From assembly GCA_002362575.1 (NCBI GenBank), contig DEUM01000063.1, forward strand, positions 49,661 to 92,630: 42,970 nt of DNA, in the 5' to 3' direction. Of the stretch, positions 9,917 through 17,775 are shown one piece after another. Position 1 is the first letter of the stretch. The number at the start of each line of letters is the position of its first letter. The position numbers were made by a program, and so were the translations under genes. The notes beneath the pieces were generated by a model that ran no database searches, was not told where the DNA came from, and was given only the letters and a program-made list of their open reading frames with translations. Source of the stretch: Lachnoclostridium sp. UBA3262 (GTDB lineage Bacteria; Bacillota; Clostridia; Lachnospirales; Lachnospiraceae).

Positions 9917-11143
9917 TTACATCACTCGCCCAATCTTAACCGGGTGGCGGTAATAAGCATTAGAAATCTTAATACCGTCTCGTGGGTTGCTGGCATGGAT
10001 AACCATTCCGCCGCCAATGTACATAGCTACATGGTTAATCCGGCTTCCGTTGCTGTAGAAGAATAAATCTCCCGGCTTCGGTGAACTCACGCTTCTTGTC
10101 ACACCTGCCTGTGCTGCCGCATTATGCGGAAGGTAATGACCATACTTGCGATACAGACTCATTGTGAAGCCGGAGCAGTCCGTACCACCTGTGAGACTTG
10201 CGCCTCCCCATACATATCGGTTTCCTAAAAACTGTTTTGCATATTCCACAATCGAAGCCTGACTCGATGAGATGCCGGAAGACTTGCTTGCCGATACCGT
10301 TCCTACCTTTACAGCACGCTTTAAGGAATACTGCTCTTTGACATATTCCTTAGCGACAAAGGCATATTCATTATCGACGTAAATACAGATGAAATCACCC
10401 ATTCCTTTCTGGATGGCCTCATATCCGCCTGCCTTCTCCATCGCCTCTTTGGAAATCTTTTCTTTTTTCACAATCTTCTTAACAAAGTCAAGTGTCAGAT
10501 TGTTTTTCTTAATTGTGAATTCTTCTCCCGCAGATACAACCGAATAAATCGGCGCATCCGTTGTAGGAAGGGCACGTACACGCAGAGAATCTGTCTGAAT
10601 CTCAACGCACTCACGACCTACTTTCGTAGCTAATTTTTCTGCCTTCTTATCCATCGTTATATAGGAGCTCTTTACATAGCCCTTTACTTTGCCGGACACA
10701 ATCTTAGCCCAGCCTTTTTTTACTTTATAAACATGGCATCCGGAATTCTTTGTCATCTTTCCAACAATCTTAGAACTCTCAGATGGTTTCTTTCTTACAT
10801 TCAGATAGGTGTCAACCTTATTTGCAATTCCTAATCTGCTGTAATTTAAGTTCAATTCGACATGTGCACTTTTCGCTGCTGCTGGTTTAGCAGTCGGCTT
10901 TGGCGTAACTGCCGGTGCCGGTGTCGCTGCTGCCGGTGTCTGCTTCGATGTAAGCAGTTCTGGTGCCTGTGCTACAACAGTCCCTGCTGCAACATTATTA
11001 CAATACTCATCAATCAGTACATTTGCACCCTCTACCTGCTCCTCAGATGCTACCATAGCAGCCTGAATTGGAGCTATAATAGTCCCCACCAATAAAACCC
11101 CTGCTATGGAAAATGCCAAAATCTTTTTCATCTTGTTCATCAT
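9917..11143 (-). CDS. secreted SH3-domain NlpC/P60 peptidoglycan hydrolase
   Basis: 408 residues with an AUG-AUG start behind GAAGGT. A signal peptide (hydrophobic about 8-28, probable cut after IQAA) is followed by an Ala/Pro/Thr-rich linker (about 68-92). Two bacterial SH3-type regions follow: about 105-165 (VDTYLNVRKKPSESSKIVGK, GYVKSSYI) and about 180-270 (DSLRVRALP, AFVAKEYVKE). The C-terminal NlpC/P60 domain spans about 293-408, with catalytic Cys323 in GTDCSGF, His371 in INHVAMYIG and a third residue His383 in VIHASNP. The family cleaves peptide stems of peptidoglycan, usually the D-gamma-glutamyl to diamino acid bond. Paired SH3 domains suggest wall targeting. It is monocistronic, with its own consensus promoter and a terminator, which fits constitutive wall turnover. 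Confidence 0.95.
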   Translation of the reverse strand: MMNKMKKILAFSIAGVLLVGTIIAPIQAAMVASEEQVEGANVLIDEYCNNVAAGTVVAQAPELLTSKQTPAAATPAPAVTPKPTAKPAAAKSAHVELNLNYSRLGIANKVDTYLNVRKKPSESSKIVGKMTKNSGCHVYKVKKGWAKIVSGKVKGYVKSSYITMDKKAEKLATKVGRECVEIQTDSLRVRALPTTDAPIYSVVSAGEEFTIKKNNLTLDFVKKIVKKEKISKEAMEKAGGYEAIQKGMGDFICIYVDNEYAFVAKEYVKEQYSLKRAVKVGTVSASKSSGISSSQASIVEYAKQFLGNRYVWGGASLTGGTDCSGFTMSLYRKYGHYLPHNAAAQAGVTRSVSSPKPGDLFFYSNGSRINHVAMYIGGGMVIHASNPRDGIKISNAYYRHPVKIGRVM

Positions 11144-11205
11144 ATTGATACCTTCTTTTAAATGTTTTTTTCTGATATGTTACGAAATTATTACATTTGT
11201 TAAGA

Positions 11206-11234
11206 ATTATAGCAATATAATAAACAGTTGTCAA
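11206..11234 (-). promoter_or_regulatory. consensus sigma-A promoter of the NlpC/P60 gene
   Basis: On the minus strand a -35 TTGACA (11229-11234) and a -10 TATAAT (11206-11211) are separated by exactly 17 bases. Both hexamers match consensus perfectly, predicting strong constitutive transcription and a leader of about 55 bases. Confidence 0.88.
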
Positions 11235-11283
11235 CAGATTTTAACAAAAAAGTGCTTTTTTTCTACATTCTACAAGAGTGGTT

Positions 11284-12759
11284 CTATATAATAATGCACA
11301 CCAGACCACCATTGGAATCATTTACCACCTTCTGAATCGTGTCCTGAAGCTTCACCTGACTCTCCTCTGTCAGGCGGTTTACCTTGGAATTAATTCCCTC
11401 CTCAACAAGCTGGCGAATGGTTTTTCCAAAAATATTTGTGTCAAAAATTCCATCCGGATTATCTTTCCCATTCTGGCTGATATAATCAATCAAATCCTGT
11501 GCCTGTTCCTCACTTCCGACAATCGGAGCAATCTCCGTTTCAATATTTGCCTGTATCAGATGAAGGGACGGGCAGCTTGCCTTAATTTTTACTCCATACT
11601 TATTGCCGTGGCGAATCAGCTCCGGATCCGCAATCTGGATTTCATTTTCTGTCGGTGGGACGATTCCATATCCTCTTCCCTTTACCTGATCGCAGGCTGT
11701 CGCCACCGACTCATATTCGTTCTTTCTCCCGGCTAACTCCCTCAGCGTGGCAATTAAATCAAATTCGCCCTCTATCGTCGTTCCGACCATTTCGCTTAAA
11801 ATTTCATAATAATAATTTTCCTCAAACTCCAGCGAAAGATTGACGACGCCATTTTCTAACTGCTTATCGCGGATAAAAATTTCTTTGATATATGGGGTTT
11901 CCATAGCAATATTTTCCTCGTTTACATCCTTCATCGTGTGAATCTTCGAGATAACCTTCCGGCACTGCTCCACCAAATCTGCTTTCAGCCAGTTGTCGAG
12001 CCCTAAAAACTCCACCCATTTTGGCATAATAAAATTCAACCTGCTAATTGGAAAATCTGACAAAATCTGCTCCATAACTGTAAATACATCCTCCCTGCTC
12101 ATTTCCTTACAATTTACCGGCAACACGCTCTTTCCGTACTGCTCCTCCATTCTCTTAACCTTCTCCATCGTTTCTTCGGACTCCGGGTTTGCTGTATTTA
12201 GGAGAATCACAAATGGTTTCCCTGCTTTTTTACACTCGATAATCGCTCTCTCCTCCGCTCCCTTAAAATTATCGGCGGGAATATCACCAAACGAGCCGTC
12301 TGTAGTAATAATAATGCCTATATTGGAATGTTCCCGTATGACCTTATTCGTTCCGATTCCTGCTGCCTCGGAAAAAGGGATTTCCTCCTGCGACCACGGC
12401 GTCTTAACCATACGCTCCTGATTATCTTCCTCATGCCCTGCTGCCTCTGGAACAAGAAATCCTACACAGTCAATCAAGCGGATTTTTCCTGTCTCCTGAT
12501 TCGGAAAATGAATCACTGCCGCATTTTTTGGCACAAATTTGGGTTCCGTTGTCATAATGGTCTTTCCCGTCGCCGACTGCGGCAGTTCATCAATTGTCCT
12601 CGCCTTTTCATTTTCATCCTGCATCTCCGGCAGCACTACCAGCTCCATAAACCGTTTAATAAATGTTGATTTTCCTGTCCGTACCGGTCCAACCACGCCC
12701 AGATAAATTTCTCCTCCGGTGCGCCGGCTCATGTCCTGATACACATTATATTTGTCCAT
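11284..12759 (-). CDS. spoIVA: stage IV sporulation protein A, spore coat morphogenetic ATPase
   Basis: 491 residues, the normal family length. The N-terminal TRAFAC-type ATPase domain has a Walker A, GPVRTGKST, at about residues 24-32 and LIDCVGF as the Walker B/G3-like region. The middle and C-terminal regions match the conserved SpoIVA layout, ending in the hydrophobic tail GGLVCIII. In Bacillus, SpoIVA polymerises on the outer forespore membrane in an ATP-dependent way, anchored by SpoVM, and is the platform for the coat. This shows that the organism forms spores. The ribosome site is AAGGGGG, nine bases upstream, inside the right arm of a hairpin. A sigma-E-type promoter lies at 12815-12844, in line with mother-cell expression. 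It is flanked by promoters and is probably monocistronic. Confidence 0.97.
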   Translation of the reverse strand: MDKYNVYQDMSRRTGGEIYLGVVGPVRTGKSTFIKRFMELVVLPEMQDENEKARTIDELPQSATGKTIMTTEPKFVPKNAAVIHFPNQETGKIRLIDCVGFLVPEAAGHEEDNQERMVKTPWSQEEIPFSEAAGIGTNKVIREHSNIGIIITTDGSFGDIPADNFKGAEERAIIECKKAGKPFVILLNTANPESEETMEKVKRMEEQYGKSVLPVNCKEMSREDVFTVMEQILSDFPISRLNFIMPKWVEFLGLDNWLKADLVEQCRKVISKIHTMKDVNEENIAMETPYIKEIFIRDKQLENGVVNLSLEFEENYYYEILSEMVGTTIEGEFDLIATLRELAGRKNEYESVATACDQVKGRGYGIVPPTENEIQIADPELIRHGNKYGVKIKASCPSLHLIQANIETEIAPIVGSEEQAQDLIDYISQNGKDNPDGIFDTNIFGKTIRQLVEEGINSKVNRLTEESQVKLQDTIQKVVNDSNGGLVCIII

Positions 12760-12835
12760 AAAAAAAATCCCCCTTGCTGTGGTCGACGCACTTTTGCATC
12801 TACCTTACTGCTAAAATGTATGCAAGAGGATTTTT
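12760..12835 (-). terminator. terminator-like hairpin that includes the spoIVA ribosome site
   Basis: The minus-strand left arm AAAATCCTCTTGC (about 12823-12835) pairs with the right arm GCAAGGGGGATTTT, with one bulged G, followed by a run of eight T ending at the spoIVA ATG. For transcripts coming from the HD-GYP gene it looks like an intrinsic terminator. The right arm also carries the AAGGGGG ribosome site of spoIVA, so read-through RNA would have that site paired. Confidence 0.65.
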
Positions 12836-12844
12836 AATTATTCC
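12815..12844 (-). promoter_or_regulatory. sigma-E-type promoter of spoIVA
   Basis: The minus strand shows GGAATAAT (12837-12844), 14 bases, then CATACATT (12815-12822). The sigma-E consensus known from Bacillus is about GKMATATT at -35 and CATACAnT at -10 with a spacer near 14. The match is seven of eight at -35 and full at -10. spoIVA is a known sigma-E gene, so position, sequence and function agree. The -35 overlaps the last codons and stop of the HD-GYP gene. Confidence 0.8.
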
Positions 12845-13469
12845 GCTGCTTCCTCTAATTCCTGTCGCAGCATCTGAAAAAGTTCAAGCAGCTTTGGGGA
12901 AAACATACCACATTCTCCCGCCATGACCATCTCAAACGCCCTCTCTTTCGAATACGCCGCCTTATGTATTCTCTCACACAGCATTGTATCATAGACGTCT
13001 GCCAGCCCGACAACCTGAGCCGATATCGGAATTTCTTCCCCTTTCAGCCCTTCCGGGTATCCGCTCCCGTCATAGCGTTCATGGTGATACATACAGACCT
13101 CGGCACAATAAGTAAACAGCTTGTAATCATCACTGTTCTTCTCTGTTATCTGCTTCATCTGTTCAAAAATTTTTTTCCCTTATATGTATGGGTTTTTACT
13201 ATCTCAAATTCGCTTTCTGTAAGCCGTCCCGGTTTTAACAGAATTTTATCTGAAATTTGAATTTTCCCGACATCATGCAGCATAGCAGCAAACGAAATAT
13301 ATGCCCAGTCCTCTTTTCGCAAATTATATTCCGAAAAATACTGCATGACCTGTTTTAAAATAATCTCCGTAAATTTTCGGACATGATAGCAATGACCCTC
13401 TTCCGCCAAATCCCTATACTCAATCAGCGAACCGAGATATTCCACTATTCTTCTCGTATCTTTTCCCAT
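12838..13469 (-). pseudogene. HD-GYP domain phosphodiesterase, interrupted by a -1 frame change at an A7 run
   Basis: Two overlapping frames together make one HD-GYP domain of about 210 residues. The first frame (13469 to stop at 13155) has the HD part, FAAMLHDVGKIQISDKILLKPGRL. The second (12838-13158) has the GYP part, MYHHERYDGSGYPEGLKGEEIPISAQVVGLADVYDTM. The frames join at GGA AAA AAA TTT (run of seven A at 13170-13176). A single -1 slip there gives KGKKIFEQMKQ and restores the domain, and the total of 632 bases is exactly one short of a complete frame. The HD and GYP residues expected for cyclic-di-GMP hydrolysis are all present. There is no receiver or sensor domain. The gene follows the FapA-like gene by 14 bases. 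It may be a recent pseudogene, a sequencing indel, or a gene using programmed frameshifting; the ATGA overlap could also allow two coupled half-proteins. Confidence 0.75.
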
Positions 13470-13483
13470 AGCTCCACTCCATT

Positions 13484-16003
13484 CTACTTCTGGACAATAT
13501 CCACTCCACCTACATTTTTGACAAACTGAATATTTCTCTGTTCCTCTGTTACTTTATAAATATCCGTATTTATCACTATCGTTGTGCCCGGATATACTAC
13601 GCCGTGGATATTCACTCTGGCGCCCTTCCGCAACGTCAACTGCTGCATAACCTTGGCCCGCTCTGCCAATAATTCTTTCTTCTGAAGCTTTTGTGCATAA
13701 ATTGCTTTTGTCAGTCTTTCATAAATCTCTTGGTTTTTCTCGCTTTTCTTCCCTTTTATTACTATCTTCTCAACCGCCTCTTTGAATGTCCGAATATCTG
13801 CATCCAGCTTAGCGATTTTCTTCATCAGCTCCTGGTACTGTGCCATATCATCCTTATCAATACCGACCTCTATCGTTGTCTTAACCTCTGTTGCATTTCC
13901 CACAACACGACATTCCACACCCTGTTTTGCACAGGTATAACCGCCCAGAATCAATCCCCTCTTTCCGGTAACTTCAAGCTTGCCATCCGTCTTGACATCA
14001 CAGTTTAACAGGTAACTCGCCTCTACCTTGTCTTTAGCAATGATATTGACAGATTCAAAGAACTGTCCCATTATGCTTCCTCCAGCACGAAGCTCACCTA
14101 TGTTCTGTCCTTTACAGCCTTTCCGAATCAGTATGTCTTTGCCTGCCTGAATCACAGCCCCCTCGCAATATCCGTTAATAGAAACATTACCAGTTGCCGT
14201 TACAGAAAAACCATACTCGACATCCCCATCTATGCTGACGTCTCCGGCAAACTTTATGTTTCCGGTCGACGCATCAACATTCCCCGGCACGACGAACATA
14301 TTCCGTATTTCGATGTCACCCTCTTTTTTCCATTCGATAATACCATCCATCTGTGAAAAATACTGCTTCTTGTCTTCGGACATAGAAAAACCTTTCCCGC
14401 GAATAGGTATCAAATCACGCCCTTTTGTCGGCGGCAGCAACTCACCTAAGACATTATAGCCAAAAACTCCCGCCGTCGGCGGCTGATATTCCGCTATCAG
14501 CTGTCCTTCCTTTACTGTCTCAAATAACTCTATATTTTTGTAATCAACGGTGCCATCCTCAAGTACCTTCGGTTTGTGCTGCACTGTCCTCCGGAAATAA
14601 TACAAATACTTTCCGTTTTTTCCATCCACCGGCTCCTTCCCCTCTGCCACGACAACATCCTTAAAGAATTCCTTGTTTTTCAACATTTCCTGAATCCTGT
14701 CCTTTTTGATTCCCTGTCTGATATTGTGCTGCCCCAGTATTGTCATAACAAATTCGATATTATATTCAGAATCGTCTGTCGGTGACGGGAGATTCAAAAT
14801 CGCCTGCATCCGGTTTTCCGAAAGTGTCACAAATGAACTGCTCTCCTTATCTGCTTCATCCTGTTCTGCCACAGCTATTTCTGAGGCTGCCGCAGACTCC
14901 TTGTCATCTTTCTGTACTGCCCCCTCGGACACCTTCTTCTCTGCCTCGCGGAGAGCTTCCTCTAATTCCTTGCCTTCACTCTGAGATTTCTTTATAAGAG
15001 TCTTTCGCAGTTCCGCCATCTGCTCAACATCATAGTAAACCTTGTTATATTCATATACATCAATCCCCGCCAGAAGTCCACGCCGGATTTCCGCCATCTG
15101 TTCGGCAGACAACTCCGGATTCGTATATGCCTCCACTTCCAGACGGTCTTCCATTCCAAATCGTATCTCCCGCATCTGAAACCAGTTGTATTCGCCTTTC
15201 GCATAGACCGATACATCCAATTCCTTTTTTAGCCCTTTTGTAATTTCCCGGAGCTGTACGCCATGAAATTCCTTATTCAGATATGGAATAAGATTCACTC
15301 CCGCCTCATATGCGCTATTGATTTCAGCTAATTGCTCCGCATTATAACCATTTTCCAAAAAATCACTGATATCATTTCCTGCTATCAGACCACGACCAAG
15401 CTCCAGAAGTTCCCGCCCCTGATATCCTTTCTCTATGTATGGCAACAGAGAGATGTTCTCTGCCAATGCCTTTCTGACTGCACGCATTGTCAGAAACTTA
15501 TATTTGGGATCTGCATACTGTGATACATCCAGTTTATCCGACAGTCCTTTCCTGATTTCCCTCATCTGAAACCAGTCATATTCCGGTTTGGCATACCACG
15601 ATACATCCAGCCCCCTGCTCAGCCCCTTACGGATTTCTTTCATCTGTGGCGGCAGAAAATGGATATCTTCATAGGCACTTATATCCAGTCCCTCTTTTAA
15701 ACCCGCACGAATTTCATTACACTGGAGCCAGTCATACCCTTTCTTTTCATAGCTGGTTATATCAATACCTGTCTCCAGCTTATTCCAGATATTCTCCATC
15801 TCAATCCATGTCAGCTTCGGATCCATATACTGCTCTACATCCAGCCCTTTCTGAAGACCTATCCGGATTTGTTCTAATTGAAGTAAATCAAAAGAAAGGC
15901 GGCGATATCTTTCGATATCTCCGCCTGCTTCTTTACATAACTCAAGCTCGCGCTCGTAATTTTTAGAGGTTATCTCATCGGCAATATTAAGCATCTGTTC
16001 CAT
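13484..16003 (-). CDS. FapA/DUF342-family protein with an N-terminal array of 26-residue repeats
   Basis: 839 residues with a GGGGGG ribosome site five bases before the ATG. After a short head, residues 38 to about 337 are twelve copies of a 26-residue repeat (Y-x3-QM-x-EIR-x-GL-x2-GLDVS-x-Y), predicted helical. A charged Glu/Lys/Ala linker follows (about 338-385). The remainder is a FapA (DUF342) region: GVFGYNVLGELLPP, then a beta-helix-like stretch near 560-710 (GNVDASTGNIKFAGDVSIDGDVEYG, VSINGYCEGAVIQAGKDILIRKGC), then a coiled coil (about 720-785) and a C-terminal beta segment. FapA-type proteins are polymer-forming, often cytoplasmic, scaffolds linked to flagella or polarity in other bacteria; function here is unknown. 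It has no signal peptide. It lies between a PPIase lipoprotein and an HD-GYP gene, consistent with an envelope or c-di-GMP related role (inferred). Confidence 0.9.
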   Translation of the reverse strand: MEQMLNIADEITSKNYERELELCKEAGGDIERYRRLSFDLLQLEQIRIGLQKGLDVEQYMDPKLTWIEMENIWNKLETGIDITSYEKKGYDWLQCNEIRAGLKEGLDISAYEDIHFLPPQMKEIRKGLSRGLDVSWYAKPEYDWFQMREIRKGLSDKLDVSQYADPKYKFLTMRAVRKALAENISLLPYIEKGYQGRELLELGRGLIAGNDISDFLENGYNAEQLAEINSAYEAGVNLIPYLNKEFHGVQLREITKGLKKELDVSVYAKGEYNWFQMREIRFGMEDRLEVEAYTNPELSAEQMAEIRRGLLAGIDVYEYNKVYYDVEQMAELRKTLIKKSQSEGKELEEALREAEKKVSEGAVQKDDKESAAASEIAVAEQDEADKESSSFVTLSENRMQAILNLPSPTDDSEYNIEFVMTILGQHNIRQGIKKDRIQEMLKNKEFFKDVVVAEGKEPVDGKNGKYLYYFRRTVQHKPKVLEDGTVDYKNIELFETVKEGQLIAEYQPPTAGVFGYNVLGELLPPTKGRDLIPIRGKGFSMSEDKKQYFSQMDGIIEWKKEGDIEIRNMFVVPGNVDASTGNIKFAGDVSIDGDVEYGFSVTATGNVSINGYCEGAVIQAGKDILIRKGCKGQNIGELRAGGSIMGQFFESVNIIAKDKVEASYLLNCDVKTDGKLEVTGKRGLILGGYTCAKQGVECRVVGNATEVKTTIEVGIDKDDMAQYQELMKKIAKLDADIRTFKEAVEKIVIKGKKSEKNQEIYERLTKAIYAQKLQKKELLAERAKVMQQLTLRKGARVNIHGVVYPGTTIVINTDIYKVTEEQRNIQFVKNVGGVDIVQK
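14993..15892 (-). repeat. protein-coding tandem repeat array, about 12 x 78 bp
   Basis: Residues 38-337 of the FapA-like protein fall into eleven complete units of exactly 26 residues and a twelfth partial one, with no insertion or deletion. The most conserved positions are the QM/QL pair, EIR, GL and the (L/I)DVSxY end. Units 4, 5 and 10 are most alike (WFQMREIRKGL type), while units 6-8 are most diverged. Confidence 0.88.
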
Positions 16004-16031
16004 AGAATCCCCCCTATGCCAGCAGACATAA

Positions 16032-17153
16032 TTATTCTTTTATTTTTGCATTTTCCTTTAACAGGTTAATAACCTTCTCATTTAACAGATTTATCTTATA
16101 GTACTCCTCTAATGTAATCGAATCGCCATAAATAGATTTAAACTGCTCTCTCAGTGCATTTTCATCCATCTTCTCCCCGCCTGAAGAAGCGCTTGCCGCA
16201 ACGGCATCCGAAATTTGCTTTTTGACTTCATCGTCTGTTACCGACAAATTTTCTTTTGCCGCAATCGCTGCTGTTAAAAGCTGTGATTTGGCTAACGTTT
16301 CTGCTCCCTCGGCCAATGTTTTCTTATAAGCATCCTCTGTCATATTCATCTGAGTCAGGAACGTTTTGAAATCTGTGTAGTTATAGCTGGTAGCCATATA
16401 ATGATAGTACGCATCTAATTGGTTACTGCAAGATTGCTTCAGTTCCTCCGGAACAGAGACAAACTTACTGTTTTTCTCTACCGTCTCCATCGCCGTACTT
16501 CCTGCACTCTCTTTTTTCGAGTTTGCCAGAGATTCCTTCGTCTTTGTTTTGTATTCTGCTACTGTCTTATAATTTGTATTTTTCTTTACAAATGCATCAT
16601 CAAATTTTGCAGCTTCAGACTTCTCAATATGATTTACAGTAACAGTAAATACGGCGTCCTTTCCTGCCAAATCCGGGTTCGGCTGATAATCCGATGGGAA
16701 TTTCAGTTTTAAATCTTTTTTCTCGCCCACCTTCATGCCAATCACACCATCGTCAAAACCATCAATAAATCCGGAACTTCCAAGTGTAATTGTCCGGCCT
16801 TCCTCCGAACCGCCGTCAAATTTCTTTCCGTTCATTTTACCCACATAATCAATATTGACGCTCTGTCCCTTTTTACAGGTACCCTTTTTAATCTTTTTCA
16901 CATTTGGATTGTTGTTAAGCAGAGTGTCAATCTGACTCTGAATCTCGTCATCCGATACGGTACAATCCACTTCAACTCCCTTATATGTTCCAAGAGTAAC
17001 ACATTCCTCTGTATCAATTTCATCTAATGAAATAGAAGTTCCCGATGCCGAATCCTTACCTACAAATTTGGACTTGACATCTTCCCATGAACACCCTGTC
17101 ATGACCATCGCCATTACTAATACTATGCTGATGACTGTAATCTGTTTCTTCAA
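16032..17153 (-). CDS. lipoprotein peptidyl-prolyl isomerase, trigger-factor-like (FKBP domain)
   Basis: The frame is open from an ATG at 17183, but AAGGAGG (17162-17168) sits eight bases before a TTG at 17153 and has no good ATG partner, so I choose the TTG; this gives 373 residues. That start begins a clean lipoprotein signal with lipobox VMTGC and lipid-carrying Cys at residue 21. An FKBP-type domain spans about 90-180 (GQSVNIDYVGKMNGKKFDGG, ITLGSSGFIDGFDDGVIGMKVGEKK, VFTVTVNHIEK), followed by a helical trigger-factor C-terminal-like region to the end. By analogy with trigger factor it would fold or hold exported proteins, here on the outer face of the membrane. Ser/Lys/Glu-rich linkers are typical. 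It is probably the first gene of a unit with the FapA-like and HD-GYP genes (28- and 14-base gaps). Confidence 0.93.
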   Translation of the reverse strand: MKKQITVISIVLVMAMVMTGCSWEDVKSKFVGKDSASGTSISLDEIDTEECVTLGTYKGVEVDCTVSDDEIQSQIDTLLNNNPNVKKIKKGTCKKGQSVNIDYVGKMNGKKFDGGSEEGRTITLGSSGFIDGFDDGVIGMKVGEKKDLKLKFPSDYQPNPDLAGKDAVFTVTVNHIEKSEAAKFDDAFVKKNTNYKTVAEYKTKTKESLANSKKESAGSTAMETVEKNSKFVSVPEELKQSCSNQLDAYYHYMATSYNYTDFKTFLTQMNMTEDAYKKTLAEGAETLAKSQLLTAAIAAKENLSVTDDEVKKQISDAVAASASSGGEKMDENALREQFKSIYGDSITLEEYYKINLLNEKVINLLKENAKIKE

Positions 17154-17195
17154 TTTATTTTCCTCCTTATTGCCTTGTGGCATTTGTCTCTTATA

Positions 17196-17204
17196 AGTAT
17201 AGCA
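17196..17204 (-). promoter_or_regulatory. extended -10 promoter of the PPIase lipoprotein gene
   Basis: The minus strand reads TGCTATACT, a TGn extended -10 with TATACT at 17196-17201. No good -35 is found 17 bases upstream (T-rich stretch), which is typical for extended -10 promoters. It would start RNA near 17189, giving a leader of about 35 bases. Confidence 0.5.
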
Positions 17205-17269
17205 TGACTAGGTCAAAAAGAAAAGTGAATTTTTGTTGAACAATCACTTAGAACAATTGCTTACCCTTT

Positions 17270-17773
17270 TGTGATTTTGATGTGGCGGATATCATACGGT
17301 TTCTTGCCCTTATATTACTTCCCGAAAAATTATTGTTTCCTTCATTTACAAATACGCCGCCCGAGCATTGTCTGAGTTGTCTGCTGTCATTTTCCCTGCC
17401 TTTTGGCAGCCCGTTTTCACTTAAGCCGCCACGCAACGGTACTAGTGCACCACCAGAGCTATGTGTATTACACTGCGGGCAGATGCGAAGCATCCATCCA
17501 TAAAAGAAGGATGTCAAAAATAAATATATTTATTTTTTCATCCTTCTTTCATGGATACGCACCTTTGGTGCTGCCCGCAGTAATCTGTAACTATAGTGGT
17601 GCATAAGGACCGGCGGGCGGCAATGCTGCAAAAGGCAGGGGAAAACGACAATGCAGACAGCGAGTTTTGCGAAGGGCGGCGGAGTCTTTTGTAAATGGAG
17701 GAAACAATTTATTTTTCGCAGGAAGTAATATCTCGGGCAAGAAACCGTATGATATCGCCGCCAAAATACAACC
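17270..17773. repeat. large imperfect palindrome (about 240-bp arms), MITE-like or foldback element
   Basis: The sequence from about 17282 to 17520 reappears as its reverse complement from about 17763 back to 17525, around an AT-rich centre (AATAAATATATTTATT). Blocks shared by the arms include GATATCATACGGTTTCTTGCCC, broken here as GATATCATACGG and TTTCTTGCCC, TATTACTTCC, CATTTACAAA, GCCGCCC, CTGCCTTTT, CTGCGGGCAG and GAAGGATG. The arms look roughly 70% alike by eye, with small indels. The stretch fills the 622-base gap between the PPIase lipoprotein gene and trpA, ending within a few bases of the trpA stop. I see no transposase and no believable gene; short open frames in both arms are by-products. 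In RNA it would form one very large hairpin at the 3' end of the trp message. Confidence 0.85.
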
Positions 17774-17775
17774 TT

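Noticed and set aside
11243..11265. small A/T palindrome after spoIVA (A6-GTGC-T7) as a terminator
   Set aside because: The stem would be only A-U pairs around a four-base loop, too weak to call.
11278..11736. 152-residue plus-strand frame opposite spoIVA
   Set aside because: It is antisense to a strongly conserved gene and lacks a ribosome site or motif.
13484..16003. CRISPR-like or DNA satellite reading of the 78-bp periodicity
   Set aside because: The repeat is conserved at protein level only; DNA units are diverged and lie within a continuous gene.
17248..17517. 89-residue open frame on the minus strand in the palindrome, and similar frames in the other arm
   Set aside because: The frames are mirror copies produced by the inverted repeat, have no ribosome site and differ by frameshifts between arms; they are by-products of the element.
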